37,319 bases of DNA from a filamentous cyanobacterium ESFC-1 (GCA_000380225.1 KB904821.1:4485519-4522837), one strand, 5' to 3'. Counted from the first letter of the stretch, positions 24,405 to 33,475 are shown. Numbers and translations: made by a program. The notes: generated from the sequence alone by a model not told the origin.

Positions 24405-25877
24405 CTAGCGGCCACCGACGGTAATTGAATCAACCTTGAGATGCGGCTGACCGACAGTAACGTAAATGCTGCCACTCACCGAACCACAGAAGCCCGGAGC
24501 CAAGCCCAAATCATTTGAACACATGGAAATCTTATTCATAATTTCCTTGGCTTCTCCGATGAGGATTGCGCCTTTGAGGGGTTTGGTGATTTTGCCGTTT
24601 TCAATGAGATACGCTTCGTCTACGCCAAAGTTAAACTCACCTGTGGGGCCAACACTACCGCCGCCCATTTTCTTGCAGTAAATCCCCTTATCTACCGAAG
24701 CGAATAAGTCCTCAACGCTGTAGTCTCCCGGTGCGATGTAAGTATTCCGCATCCGCGAAGCTGCCGCATAAGCGTAACTCTGACGGCGGCCGCTGCCGGT
24801 GCGGGGGTGTCCGGTACGCACTGAACCTGTGCGGTCGGAAATGAAGTTTTTGAGGATGCCGTTTTCAATCAGGAGGGTGCGTTGGGTGGGCATTCCTTCG
24901 TCATCCATGTCCACTGACCCAAAAGCGTCTTCGCTGCGTCCCTCATCCCATGCGGTGAGGTTTTCGTGAGCGATTTTTTCGCCTTTTTTCTCTAGGAAGG
25001 GGGTCGTTTGACGCTCGATTTGGGTGGTTTCGAGGAGGTGACCGCAGGCTTCGTGGAAGATTACGCCGCCGAAGTGATTGGCCATGATAATGGGATAATT
25101 GCCCGATTCGACATAATCGGCATACAGCATGACTCCGGCACTTTCAGCGACTTCGGCGGCAATGGTTTCATAATCCCAATCCCGCAAGAAATCTGGGTCG
25201 CTGGTGTTGCCGTCTCGTTTGCCGATGGAACTGCGATGCTGACCGTCGGCACACAATAAGTTATAACCCACTGATTGGGTCAAACGAATATCTCTGGCAA
25301 ATGTACCGTCACTGGCAGCTACGAGGACTTCTTGCCAATCGCGGAAGTAAGCGGCCCGTCGCGATTGGACGTGAGAGGCTTTTCGGTTGAGTTCGCTGTT
25401 GGCGGCGAGCAATACGTCGCTCATTTCTTGCATATTGCTGCATTCTGCGAGCCAGCCTTCTTTGGCTTTGGCGGTGGCGTAGTCTCGCATCAATTCCAGA
25501 TAGATTTCAGGAATGTGATTATTCGGACTGGGCAAGTTTAAGCCGAGAATGGATAAACCTTTTTCGAGAGCGGCTTTGAGACCATTAAATGTCAGGTCGT
25601 TGGTGCTGACGTAACAATCAGCTTTGCCCCGAAACACGCGCACTCCTGCCCCGGTGGATAGTCGCGGTGAGATGCTGGTAATGGCATCTTCTTCGGCTAA
25701 ACAGCTAATGTAGTTGGTTCGTTCGAGGAAAAATTCGACAAAATCGGCTCCGGCGGCTCGTCCTAAGCCCAGGAGGGTAGATAAGGGCGCTTCCCAGGTA
25801 ATATCAAAGCGTTCGGGGGTGGCGGTGTATTGTAGTGTGGGTAGTTCTTTGGTTAAAAGTAGCGTGCTTGGAGGCAT
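24405..25877 (-). CDS. tldD: TldD-family metalloprotease subunit
   Basis: The catalytic subunit of TldD/TldE. The 490-aa protein has the zinc motif HEACGH (HExxxH) in [18 protein letters not shown], followed by [30 protein letters not shown], the [25 protein letters not shown] segment and the [20 protein letters not shown]...[16 protein letters not shown]-terminal region. Motifs and length are normal. The start ATG at 25877 faces a divergent DNA methylase gene, with a 180-bp shared promoter region. The substrate in cyanobacteria is not known. Confidence 0.95.
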   Translation of the reverse strand: MPPSTLLLTKELPTLQYTATPERFDITWEAPLSTLLGLGRAAGADFVEFFLERTNYISCLAEEDAITSISPRLSTGAGVRVFRGKADCYVSTNDLTFNGLKAALEKGLSILGLNLPSPNNHIPEIYLELMRDYATAKAKEGWLAECSNMQEMSDVLLAANSELNRKASHVQSRRAAYFRDWQEVLVAASDGTFARDIRLTQSVGYNLLCADGQHRSSIGKRDGNTSDPDFLRDWDYETIAAEVAESAGVMLYADYVESGNYPIIMANHFGGVIFHEACGHLLETTQIERQTTPFLEKKGEKIAHENLTAWDEGRSEDAFGSVDMDDEGMPTQRTLLIENGILKNFISDRTGSVRTGHPRTGSGRRQSYAYAAASRMRNTYIAPGDYSVEDLFASVDKGIYCKKMGGGSVGPTGEFNFGVDEAYLIENGKITKPLKGAILIGEAKEIMNKISMCSNDLGLAPGFCGSVSGSIYVTVGQPHLKVDSITVGGR

Positions 25878-26057
25878 AGAGTTTTGGTGAACTAGCAGTT
25901 ATTATGACTGGATTGAAACAACCCGTTGGCTTTTAGTCTAGCAAAATCGCCTGAAGTGGGGCTTTATTGGGGGGGAGTTTTGCTGTTTTGGCAGATTGTG
26001 GGCTGTGGTGGGGGATTGAGCATCTGCTATGATTGCTTCGTTTTGGATACTGTGGGG

Positions 26058-26960
26058 ATGGGCAGATTGAAAGCAAAACCGTTTTTGAAGTGGGCAGGGG
26101 GTAAGGGACAGTTATTACCGCAAATTGAAGGGTATTTACCCCAAGCTTTGAAAGCGGGAAAAATTAAACGTTATGTCGAGCCATTTATCGGCAGTGGGGC
26201 GTTATTTTTTTATGTGGCGCAACGGTATGCAATCGATGAGTTTGCGATTGCGGATATTAACCCGGAGTTGGTAATGGCGTATCGGGTGATTCAGCAAGAT
26301 GTGGCGGCTTTGATTGCGTTGTTAGAGGAGATACAGGGCTATTATTGGGGATTGTCGGACACGGCGAGAAAGGAATATTTTTATGGGGCGCGATCGCGCT
26401 TTAACATTCAACGTAATAAAATAGATTTTAATCACTATTCTCCGGCCTGGATTGACCGTACTGCCCAACTCCTATTCCTGAATCGTACTTGTTTTAATGG
26501 TTTGTTTCGCGTCAATCGCAAGGGGGAGTTTAATGTACCGATGGGACGGTATAAAAATCCCCGGATTTGCGATGCTGAAAATCTCAAGGCAGTTTCGAGT
26601 TTACTTCAACGAACTCAAATATTGCCGGGAGATTTTGAGGTTTGTAAAACGGTAGTCGATAAGGAAACTTTTGTATATTTTGACCCGCCTTATCGCCCGG
26701 TGAGCGAGACGGCTAATTTCACCAGTTATGCCCGTCAGGTATTTGGGGATGAGGAGCAGTTGCGGTTACGGGATTTTTACCAATTGCTAGATGAAAGGGG
26801 GGCAAAGTTGATGTTGAGTAATTCGGATTCTGAGTTTTTTGATACGGCTTATCAGGATTATGTCGTGAGTCGGATTGATGCCAAGCGGAATATTAATAGT
26901 AATAAGTCAAAGCGGGGTAAAGTTAAAGAGGTTCTGATTCGGAATTATGATGATTTATAG
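26058..26960 (+). CDS. dam: Dam-family DNA adenine methyltransferase (D12 class)
   Basis: N6-adenine methyltransferase with the usual order: motif X KPFLKWAGGKGQLLP, motif I YVEPFIGSGALFFY, and motif IV FVYFDPPYRPVSETANFTSY (DPPY). The gene is 300 aa from ATG 26058. The open frame back to 25926 would add 44 residues, but the motif-X start GRLKAKPFLKWAGGK matches the family beginning, so I choose the later start. No restriction partner lies nearby, so it is an orphan like Dam. A GATC target is likely from the family but not proven. GATC is within the abundant GCGATCGC octamer of this genome. Confidence 0.93.
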   Translation: MGRLKAKPFLKWAGGKGQLLPQIEGYLPQALKAGKIKRYVEPFIGSGALFFYVAQRYAIDEFAIADINPELVMAYRVIQQDVAALIALLEEIQGYYWGLSDTARKEYFYGARSRFNIQRNKIDFNHYSPAWIDRTAQLLFLNRTCFNGLFRVNRKGEFNVPMGRYKNPRICDAENLKAVSSLLQRTQILPGDFEVCKTVVDKETFVYFDPPYRPVSETANFTSYARQVFGDEEQLRLRDFYQLLDERGAKLMLSNSDSEFFDTAYQDYVVSRIDAKRNINSNKSKRGKVKEVLIRNYDDL

Positions 26961-27286
26961 ATTTCGTAGTAGAGTGCATTATAACGAATCCTACTTTGAC
27001 CCAAATCTATTCTATCAAGGGAGGTTAAAAAGAGACTTCTCCTCGATTTTTAATTGAATATTACGATGATGAATATAGAGTTTATCTTTGAGTATTAAGT
27101 CGGTGCGTTACACTTCGTTAACGCACCCTACAATTTTTGATTTTTTATTCAATATTTTAAATACTACATAGGCGTAAGAAACAAAATATGTATTTTGATA
27201 CAAGCATTTTAAAATATAATAAAAAAGACTTGAGAGCAAGATAAAACCCCAGTTTTTTCAAAAAACCGGGGTTTTGAGGTGAGGGA
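26961..27286. other. Spacer after the methylase, with decayed repeats and terminator
   Basis: Contains GTCGGTGCGTTACACTTCGT followed by TAACGCACCCTAC, a palindromic remnant (about 27099-27132) related to the elements at 24238 and 24328. Then come an AT-rich stretch and the terminator at 27243-27275. No gene is seen. Confidence 0.6.
27243..27275 (-). terminator. Hairpin after the HD hydrolase
   Basis: AAAACCCCAGTTTTTT pairs with AAAAAACCGGGGTTTT (one mismatch), loop of one base, 12 bp beyond the stop of the minus-strand gene. Same design as 22700-22733. Confidence 0.78.
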
Positions 27287-27877
27287 TTATGCGGCTTTTA
27301 AATAACCCGCTTCGATACAAGTTTCAAGAATTTCTTGGACGGCTGACCAAAGGGGCGGCGCACCTTCTTGAATGGGGGCGACACGCTGAAGGACTTGACT
27401 GCGTTTAATGCCGTGTTTGACCCAAGTGCCGCCTTGGGTTTGTTGGTTGAGAAAGAGGGGTTGTAAACGGTCTAATGCGGCGGCATATTTGGCGGTGGGG
27501 GTGGCGGTTTCTTCAAATTCTAGCCACAGTTGTAAAAGGGGTTTACTTTGGTCGTCGGGAAGGAGTCCAAACAGGCGAGAGGCGGCTTGCATTTCTCTTT
27601 CGTGTTTGCCTTGATTGGCGGTTTCGTCGTAACAGAAAACATCGCCTGCGTCGATTTCTACGATGTCGTGAATCAGTAACATTTGGATGGCGCGGAGTAG
27701 GTTGGTTTCGGGGGGTGCATACTCAGCAAAGGTGATGGCCATCATGGCAATATGCCAGGAATGTTCGGCGGTGTTTTCTTGTCGGGAATTATCGGCAATT
27801 TTGTTTTGGCGTAAGATGTTTTTGAGTTTATCTATTTCGAGAATAAAGTTAATTTGTTGGCTGAGTCGGTTGTCCAT
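27287..27877 (-). CDS. HD-domain hydrolase (YfbR/HDDC2-like)
   Basis: A 196-aa HD-domain phosphohydrolase. Metal-binding residues appear in order: NTAEHSWHIAMMA (His), LLIHDIVEIDAGD (HD motif) and YAAALDRLQPLFLN (Asp). The layout fits the HDDC2/YfbR group, whose members dephosphorylate deoxynucleoside monophosphates; the substrate here is not proven. ATG 27877 faces the DegT-family gene, with a 51-bp divergent gap. A hairpin terminator follows the stop. Confidence 0.88.
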   Translation of the reverse strand: MDNRLSQQINFILEIDKLKNILRQNKIADNSRQENTAEHSWHIAMMAITFAEYAPPETNLLRAIQMLLIHDIVEIDAGDVFCYDETANQGKHEREMQAASRLFGLLPDDQSKPLLQLWLEFEETATPTAKYAAALDRLQPLFLNQQTQGGTWVKHGIKRSQVLQRVAPIQEGAPPLWSAVQEILETCIEAGYLKAA

Positions 27878-27928
27878 TGGGTTTAGGGATTGGCGTTGAT
27901 TTAATTGTAGGGGAAGGAGGGTTTTAAA

Positions 27929-29119
27929 ATGTGGGTTTCGAGGTTGAAGGGGAAAACTTATCCGCGTTTGCGTTTGGATATCAGTCTAGGGGATTTGATG
28001 GCTGGATTGGGCTTTTGTGGGTCATTCTGCCACCGAGAAAGGGAGGTGGAGGCGATTCGCGGGTTTTGGGGGGAGGAGGTGTTGATGGCGCTGTCGGTGC
28101 GGACGAGTTTTGATTTGTTGCTGCAAGCCCTACAGCTTCCCCCAGAGTCGCAGGTGTTGATGAGTGGGGTCAATATTGAGAATATGTTTGCAATTGTGGC
28201 GGCACATGGTTTGATTCCGGTGGGAGTCGATGTAGATTTTGAGACTTTAGCGCCGGATTTACAGGATTTTGAGGCGAAAATTAACGATAAAACTTGCTTG
28301 TGCGTGATTGCTCATTTATTCGGCTCAATTGTCCCTTTAGAGGCTTATGCTGCTATTTGTCAGCAACGGGGGATAATGTTGGTGGAAGATTGCGCTCAAG
28401 GGTTTGCGGGAGGGGCTTATTTGGGGCATTCTGGGGCTGATGTGAGTTTGTTTAGTTTTGGCCCGATTAAGTCTGCGACGGCGTTGGGTGGGGCTGTGGT
28501 GCGGGTGCGGGATGAGAGTTTGAGGGGGAAAATGGCGGCAATTGAGGCGGAATATGAGGTTAAAACTCGGTTTTGGTATGGTAAGCGGTTGCTGAAGTAT
28601 TTGGGCTTAAATTGGGTGTCGCAACCGTGGCTTTATGATAAGTTATTGTTTATTTTAAAACAGATGGGAGTGGATCGCGATCGCGCCATTGCTTCTTTAG
28701 CCCGTGGGTTTTCAGCCGGGGAGTTATTACCCAAGCTGCGTTATCGTCCGCCTACGCCAATGATAGCTTTATTGCGTCGTCGCTTGCAATCGGGATGGGA
28801 TGGCAAGATACGGACAGAAACGGCTCAAAAGTTTTTAAATTACTTAGATTCGGCGGTTATGATTCCAGGGAAAGCGGCGAAAAATCATTCTTTTTGGTTG
28901 GTGGCGATCGCGACTGAGAATCCTGCTACTTTAATGGTAGAACTGAGGGAGAATGGGTTTGATGCGACTCAAGGGGCAACTTCTTTGCGAGCAATGGCAG
29001 ATTGTCCGGTTGCAAAACATATTTTAGACCAGATTCTTTATCTCCCTGTATCGCCATTAATGCCAGAGTCGGAGTTGTTGCGTTTGGCAGCATTAATTAA
29101 TGATATCAAATCTGTTTAG
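27929..29119 (+). CDS. DegT/DnrJ/EryC1/StrS-family PLP enzyme
   Basis: A 396-aa protein with the aspartate-aminotransferase fold typical of sugar aminotransferases and dehydratases. The PLP lysine is in FSFGPIKSATALGG (about residue 188), the Asp that pairs with the pyridine nitrogen is in MLVEDCAQGF, and the N-terminal part contains LMSGVNIENMFAIVAAHGLIPVGVDVD. The start has a strong Shine-Dalgarno (GGAAGGAGGG) 7 bp before ATG 27929. No sugar-nucleotide genes adjoin it, so the substrate is unknown. The first 45 residues are longer than usual for the family and could be an extension or a later true start. Confidence 0.82.
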   Translation: MWVSRLKGKTYPRLRLDISLGDLMAGLGFCGSFCHREREVEAIRGFWGEEVLMALSVRTSFDLLLQALQLPPESQVLMSGVNIENMFAIVAAHGLIPVGVDVDFETLAPDLQDFEAKINDKTCLCVIAHLFGSIVPLEAYAAICQQRGIMLVEDCAQGFAGGAYLGHSGADVSLFSFGPIKSATALGGAVVRVRDESLRGKMAAIEAEYEVKTRFWYGKRLLKYLGLNWVSQPWLYDKLLFILKQMGVDRDRAIASLARGFSAGELLPKLRYRPPTPMIALLRRRLQSGWDGKIRTETAQKFLNYLDSAVMIPGKAAKNHSFWLVAIATENPATLMVELRENGFDATQGATSLRAMADCPVAKHILDQILYLPVSPLMPESELLRLAALINDIKSV

Positions 29120-29132
29120 TTCGTGAAGCCTT

Positions 29133-29197
29133 AGAACCCCGGTTTCTGGCTTCAAATTTCAATTTTACTGTTTAAGCAAATAAGAAACCGGGGTTCT
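29133..29197. terminator. AGAACCCCGGTTTCT palindrome pair
   Basis: AGAACCCCGGTTTCT (29133-29147) and AGAAACCGGGGTTCT (29183-29197) are exact reverse complements around a 35-nt AT-rich loop. It lies 14 bp after the stop of the DegT-family gene. Member of the window's palindrome family. Confidence 0.8.
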
Positions 29198-29225
29198 ATA
29201 CGTTTTAAAAAACTGGGGTAAAAGC

Positions 29226-29414
29226 ATGAGCGAAGACGCAATAAATTACGAGCAATATGTCGAGCAGATGGCAAAGTTAATCGATTTACCGATTCCCGAT
29301 GAATGTCTGCCAGGGGTGATAGAAAATCTCGAACGCATGGCGGTGATTGCTCAAAAAGTAACGGAATTTCCCCTGGATGAAACCATAGAACCCGCACCCA
29401 CTTTTGAACCATGA
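29226..29414 (+). CDS. AtzG-like small subunit (DUF4089)
   Basis: A 62-aa protein whose pattern (YVEQMAKLIDLPIPDECLPGVIENLERMA, with EFPLDETIEPAPTFEP at the end) fits the DUF4089/AtzG family: a helical core and a Pro-rich tail ending in the P.F pattern. AtzG forms a complex with AtzE, the 1-carboxybiuret hydrolase, and stabilises it. The next gene is AtzE-like, 125 bp downstream on the same strand, which supports the assignment. The spacer contains an AGTCCGC-CGGACT stem. Confidence 0.8.
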   Translation: MSEDAINYEQYVEQMAKLIDLPIPDECLPGVIENLERMAVIAQKVTEFPLDETIEPAPTFEP

Positions 29415-29539
29415 ATATATAGTAATTCTAAATAAAACCGACAGCCCGCCCGCAGATTAAAATCTAGGGAACCAATGAGAGCAAAGTCCGCTTTCACGGA
29501 CTCACAGAGTTAAGCATGAATGTAGGGAAATGAATTGGA

Positions 29540-30925
29540 ATGAATATAAATTATAAAACAATGGATGCGGTTGCGATCGCGTCTTTAGTCCGCCAGCAAG
29601 AAATTAGCGCCAAAACCGTTATTACCCAATGCTTAGATGATATTAATGCTCGTAACTCAGACTTAAACTGTTTTACCACAATCACTGCCGAGAGTGCTTT
29701 ACAACAAGCTGCTTCTATTGACGAAACAATCGCCCAAGGACAAAACCCCGGCGCATTAGCAGGGGTTCCTTTTGCCGTAAAAAACCTTTATGATATTGCT
29801 GGAGTAACCACCATTGCAGGCTCAATTATTAGTGCCGAAAATCCCCCTGCAACCCAAGATGCTACCGCCGTTCAAAAGTTAAAAGAAGCCGGGGCAATTC
29901 TGGTAGGGGCGCTCAATATGGATGAATACGCCTACGGTTTTGTAACCGAAAATGCCCATTACGGCGCAACCCCTAACCCCCACGATACCACGCGGGTTGC
30001 GGGTGGTTCTTCGGGGGGTTCGGCGGCGGCGGTGGCGGCGGGTTTAGTCCCCCTGACCCTCGGTTCGGATACAAATGGCTCGATTCGGGTTCCGGCGGCG
30101 TTGTGTGGCGTATTCGGGCTAAAACCAACCTATGGGCGCATTTCTAGGGCGGGGGTGTATCTATTTTCTTCGAGTTTAGACCATGCGGGGCCGTTTGCGC
30201 GATCGCTCCGCGATATAGCCACGATTTTTGATATCTTGCAGGGGGTTGACAAACGCGATCCCGTATGCAGTTCTCGCCCGATTGAACTTTGCGTCCCCCA
30301 ACTGGATAAAGGGTTAGAAGGGTTGCGAATGGCAGTTGCAGGGGATTACTTTTGTAAAGGAGGAAAAGAAGCAGTATTTACGGCGGTTCAAAAAGTAGCT
30401 GAAACCCTGAATGTAAGCCAAGAAATTACCATACCAGAAGCGGCAAGAGCGAGGGCTGCGGCTTATTTAATTACCGCTTCAGAGGGGGCAAATTTACATT
30501 TAGAAAGTTTGCGATCGCGCCCAATGGATTTCGATCCTGCCACCTGCGATCGCTTTTTAGCTGGGGCATTTATGCCCTCATCTTGGTACATTCAAGCTCA
30601 ACGTTTTCGGCAATGGTATCGCGATCGCGTTCGCGAAGTTTTCCAAGATGTTGATATTATCATCGCCCCCACTACCCCCTGTGTTGCCCCCAAATTAGGA
30701 CAACAAACGATGGTGATTGACAATCAAGAAATATTAGTTCGTCCCAATTTAGGCTTATATACGCAACCCCTTTCTTTTATTGGTTTACCTGTACTTTCGG
30801 TTCCGGTTAAACTGCCCAATTCTTTACCGTTGGGAGTCCAAATTATTGCCGCACCTTACAACGAATCGTTAATTTTACGAGTGGCAAAAGTCTTGGAAGA
30901 AAGAGGTGTAATTTCGTGTTTTTGA
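29540..30925 (+). CDS. AtzE-family amidohydrolase (amidase signature)
   Basis: A 461-aa amidase with the Ser-cisSer-Lys triad: Lys81 in PFAVKNLYDIAG, Ser158 in GGSSGGS, and nucleophile Ser181 in GSDTNGSIR. The Asn in SDTNGSIR rather than SDTGGSIR is typical of the AtzE group, and an AtzG-like gene precedes it. AtzE hydrolyses 1-carboxybiuret; cyanobacterial members may use related ureides. No cyanuric acid hydrolase or allophanate hydrolase is nearby. The ATG at 29540 (MNINYKTMDAV) is the likely start. Confidence 0.88.
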   Translation: MNINYKTMDAVAIASLVRQQEISAKTVITQCLDDINARNSDLNCFTTITAESALQQAASIDETIAQGQNPGALAGVPFAVKNLYDIAGVTTIAGSIISAENPPATQDATAVQKLKEAGAILVGALNMDEYAYGFVTENAHYGATPNPHDTTRVAGGSSGGSAAAVAAGLVPLTLGSDTNGSIRVPAALCGVFGLKPTYGRISRAGVYLFSSSLDHAGPFARSLRDIATIFDILQGVDKRDPVCSSRPIELCVPQLDKGLEGLRMAVAGDYFCKGGKEAVFTAVQKVAETLNVSQEITIPEAARARAAAYLITASEGANLHLESLRSRPMDFDPATCDRFLAGAFMPSSWYIQAQRFRQWYRDRVREVFQDVDIIIAPTTPCVAPKLGQQTMVIDNQEILVRPNLGLYTQPLSFIGLPVLSVPVKLPNSLPLGVQIIAAPYNESLILRVAKVLEERGVISCF

Positions 30926-30947
30926 GGGGGATTTTAATCAGTATTAC

Positions 30948-31011
30948 AGAACCCCGGTTTCTGGTTTTAAATTAAATTAGAGCGGGTAAACAGATAAGAA
31001 ACCGGGGTTCT
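30948..31011. terminator. AGAACCCCGGTTTCT palindrome pair
   Basis: Exact arms AGAACCCCGGTTTCT (30948-30962) and AGAAACCGGGGTTCT (30997-31011) with a 34-nt loop, 23 bp after the amidase stop and 23 bp before the Uma2 gene. Confidence 0.8.
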
Positions 31012-31033
31012 TAGTCCTCACAATAAAAATATT

Positions 31034-31615
31034 ATGACAACACCAACCCAAGAACAAAAATATTATAGTTTAAAAGAATATTTCGAGATAGAAATTAACG
31101 CTGACATTCGCCATGAATATATTGATGGAGCAATTATTCCCATGACGGGGGGAACGCCAGAACATAACGAAATTGCCAGTATTTTGAATGCGATATTAAG
31201 ACTCGGTTTAAAAGGGCAATCCTACAGTATTTTTATTGCCGATCAAAGGCTGTGGATTCCCGAAACTCGGATGCACACTTATCCTGATGTCATGGTCGCT
31301 TCTCGTCCGTTACAGCGTCAATCAGGACAGAATGATACGATTACAAATCCCGTTTTAATCGCTGAAGTTTTGTCTAATTCTACTAAAGCTTTCGATCGCG
31401 GCGATAAGTTTGCGGCTTATCGAACTGTACCGACATTACAAGAGTATTTATTAATAGACCAATATCGCTTACACCTGGAACAGTTTACGAAAACGGCAAG
31501 CAATCAATGGCTGTTTACTGAATATAACGATCCAGAAGACTTGATTTCTCTGGTGTCGGTTTCGTTAGAGTTTTGTTTACAAGATTTGTATGAAGGATTG
31601 GGGATTGGAGGATAA
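31034..31615 (+). CDS. Uma2-family (DUF820) protein, PD-(D/E)XK-like
   Basis: A 193-aa protein of the Uma2 family, very numerous in cyanobacteria, with a predicted PD-(D/E)XK nuclease fold. Features: YSLKEYFEIEINADIRHEYIDGAIIPMTGGTPEHN near the N-terminus, then the Asp and Glu metal-binding pair in YPDVMVA and LIAEVLSNSTKAFDRGDKFAAYR, and the C-terminal LQEYLLIDQYR block. Real nuclease activity and function are not established for the family. It stands alone between two palindromic repeats and the acetyltransferase. Confidence 0.92.
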   Translation: MTTPTQEQKYYSLKEYFEIEINADIRHEYIDGAIIPMTGGTPEHNEIASILNAILRLGLKGQSYSIFIADQRLWIPETRMHTYPDVMVASRPLQRQSGQNDTITNPVLIAEVLSNSTKAFDRGDKFAAYRTVPTLQEYLLIDQYRLHLEQFTKTASNQWLFTEYNDPEDLISLVSVSLEFCLQDLYEGLGIGG

Positions 31616-31689
31616 TTGAAGAGGGGCAAAAGTGTTAAAAGAAAAAGGCGATCGCGTGTTTTTAAGTCGTATATAATCTAGTTATTTCA

Positions 31690-32268
31690 ATGAGTAGTCA
31701 AAAAGAACGAATGCTACGGGGTGAATTATACAATCCCCTGGATACGCAACTTTGTGCCGAACGCCGTCACGCTCGATTGCTGTTTCAAGCTCTGAATAAT
31801 ACCACCGAAGACCAAAAAGCCGAACGCGGGCCGCGAAGCGGATCCCTGCGGGATCGCATCCTCAAAGAATTAATCCCCGCAGCAGGGGCTAACCTTTGGC
31901 TAGAACCGCCATTTTACTGCGATTATGGCACAAATATTACCCTGGGCGATCGCGTTTATTTCAACTTCAATTGCGTCATTTTGGATGTTGCACCTGTTAC
32001 AATTGGGTCTGATGTTCTTTTCGGTCCCGCCGTCCACATCTACACCGCAGCGCACCCCCTGACTGCCGCCGAACGCCGCAGCGGCCTGGAATTTGGCAAA
32101 CCCGTCACGATTGGGGATGAAGTGTGGATCGGAGGTGGAGTTATGATTTGTCCGGGGGTACAGATTGGAGCGCGATCGGTAATTGGTGCGGGGAGTGTCG
32201 TCACTAAAGATATTCCAGAGGATGTTTTAGCCGTGGGAAATCCTTGTCGCGTTATTCGCTCCCTTTAG
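31690..32268 (+). CDS. Sugar O-acetyltransferase (Maa/NodL/LacA-like), with repeat insertion
   Basis: A left-handed beta-helix acetyltransferase: maltose-acetyltransferase N-terminus MSSQKERMLRGELYNPLD, then hexapeptide repeats, the CDYGTNITLGDRVYFNFNCV region, catalytic His in HIYTAAHPL, WIGGGVMICPGVQIGARSVIGAGSVVTKDIP, and an end VGNPCRVIRSL. Against the family pattern, residues about 46-56 (RGPRSGSLRDR) are extra. They are encoded by the palindromic repeat at 31826-31857, so the repeat has inserted in frame without stopping the gene. The extra loop lies before the helix and may be tolerated. Confidence 0.9.
   Translation: MSSQKERMLRGELYNPLDTQLCAERRHARLLFQALNNTTEDQKAERGPRSGSLRDRILKELIPAAGANLWLEPPFYCDYGTNITLGDRVYFNFNCVILDVAPVTIGSDVLFGPAVHIYTAAHPLTAAERRSGLEFGKPVTIGDEVWIGGGVMICPGVQIGARSVIGAGSVVTKDIPEDVLAVGNPCRVIRSL
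31826..31857. repeat. Palindromic repeat inserted in frame in a coding sequence
   Basis: GCGGGCCGCGAAGCGG then ATCCCTGCGGGATCGC: two adjacent stem sequences (CCGCGAAGCGG and GATCCCTGCGGGATC) of a type scattered through many cyanobacterial genomes. It encodes 11 residues not expected in the acetyltransferase family. Confidence 0.75.
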
Positions 32269-32283
32269 TATCAAACCGGGGCG

Positions 32284-32724
32284 TTATATATAATACATGA
32301 GATTAGGATGTCCCTTCTCATCTCGTTTTTTAACCAAATCTTGCAAACTATAACTCGCTAAAACCCCATTAGCGGCTTGACGGGCTTCTTCCCAAATCTC
32401 TTGAATTGCAGCACATTCGGCGGTTTTCGGGTCGCTACATTGCTCGTTCGCTGAGTTGGTTTCAACCCCTTCGATACAACCGACAATTTCAAGTAAAGTG
32501 ATATTTTGGGGTTCGCGGGCTAACAGATAACCCCCTTTTGGCCCCCGTTGGCTTTTGACTAAACCACAGCGCCGTAAAGACGCAAGGAGTTGTTCGAGGT
32601 AGCGTTCAGGGATATTTTGGCGGGCTGCAATTTGCTTGATTTGCAACGGCTCGTTACTTTTATAAGTGAGGGTTAGCTCAATTAAAGCTAAAAGGACATA
32701 TTCACTTTTACAGGAAAGTTCCAC
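32284..32724 (-). CDS. Rrf2-family transcriptional regulator
   Basis: A 146-aa winged-helix regulator. The N-terminal helix-turn-helix (YVLLALIELTLTY, IKQIAARQNIPERYLEQLLASLRRCGLVKSQRGPKGGYLL) is the Rrf2 signature. Rrf2 proteins include IscR (Fe-S sensing) and CymR (cysteine metabolism). Here Cys83, Cys96 and Cys104 are present, but the spacing differs from the three-Cys cluster of IscR, so cluster binding is uncertain. It lies downstream of the sulfite/nitrite reductase and an unknown gene on the same strand, so it may regulate them, or itself. Confidence 0.9.
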   Translation of the reverse strand: MELSCKSEYVLLALIELTLTYKSNEPLQIKQIAARQNIPERYLEQLLASLRRCGLVKSQRGPKGGYLLAREPQNITLLEIVGCIEGVETNSANEQCSDPKTAECAAIQEIWEEARQAANGVLASYSLQDLVKKRDEKGHPNLMYYI

Positions 32725-32878
32725 TGTTGTTTGTTATCTCAAATCGCGGCAAAAATCGCGCTGGGCATGAAAGAGCGAGATGCGTACTACCGTATTATTT
32801 TCTGATTTGCAGCAACGCCAGAAAATGAATGTGACGGTAGCAAGCATCCGAGTCTTTTCTCAGCATAACCGATTGGCT

Positions 32879-33475
32879 TTAACCAACGGCAGCCGGTTCG
32901 GGTTGGGCCAAAGTGTCAATATCGACAGGGTTTTCGGTTTCTACTAAAATGCAGAGGCGATCGCGCTCATCATTTTCGACCCGCGACAAGCTAACATTTT
33001 GATTGGGATAGAGTTCTTGTAACGCCGCTTCAAGTTCTGGTTTCACCGCAGCAAAAGCTTCATCAGTATTCGGTGCGAGTAAACGGTCATTAGACATCCA
33101 GTAGAATTTACCGCCGTTTAGCTTCACACTACCTTCTAAACGCTGGTCTGCTTCGAGTAGCTTGCCGAAAGTCGCTGTTGCTCTGGCTACATCAACAATA
33201 CGCTCTTTTAAGCTGTTGCCGTGACCCCGTTTCCGTTGAGCATATAAACCCAACTCCCCATCGGCGCGATCCAGGGCATAATTAATCTCATGGGTAATCA
33301 GCATAATACCCGGCCCTTCCGGCACATGGCGATAATCCGCCACATCCAGCAACACTCCCGGTAGACTCTGCAAGCGAATCCACTCTTGGAAGATATTAAT
33401 AAAAATTGATTCTTGGGGGTCGATTTGAGTTTCGGGACGGGCTAAAAACTTAATGCAAAAACGTTCTAATTCCAC
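32879..33475 (-). CDS. Unknown protein linked to the sulfite/nitrite reductase
   Basis: A 198-aa soluble protein with no signal or membrane segment. It begins GTG 33475 (VELERFCIKFLARPET) with AAGGA 8 bp before it, supplied by the tandem repeat. The middle contains ALDRADGELGLYAQRKRGHGNSLKERIVDVARATATF, and the end is ERDRLCILVETENPVDID. I do not recognise a named family. It lies between the reductase and the Rrf2 regulator on one strand, which suggests a role in the same pathway. A 345-bp gap with a MITE separates it from the reductase. Confidence 0.7.
   Translation of the reverse strand: MELERFCIKFLARPETQIDPQESIFINIFQEWIRLQSLPGVLLDVADYRHVPEGPGIMLITHEINYALDRADGELGLYAQRKRGHGNSLKERIVDVARATATFGKLLEADQRLEGSVKLNGGKFYWMSNDRLLAPNTDEAFAAVKPELEAALQELYPNQNVSLSRVENDERDRLCILVETENPVDIDTLAQPEPAAVG

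Noticed and set aside
31034-31615. Active transposon or restriction nuclease
   Set aside because: Uma2 proteins are common in cyanobacteria and lack proven nuclease roles; no partner genes are present.
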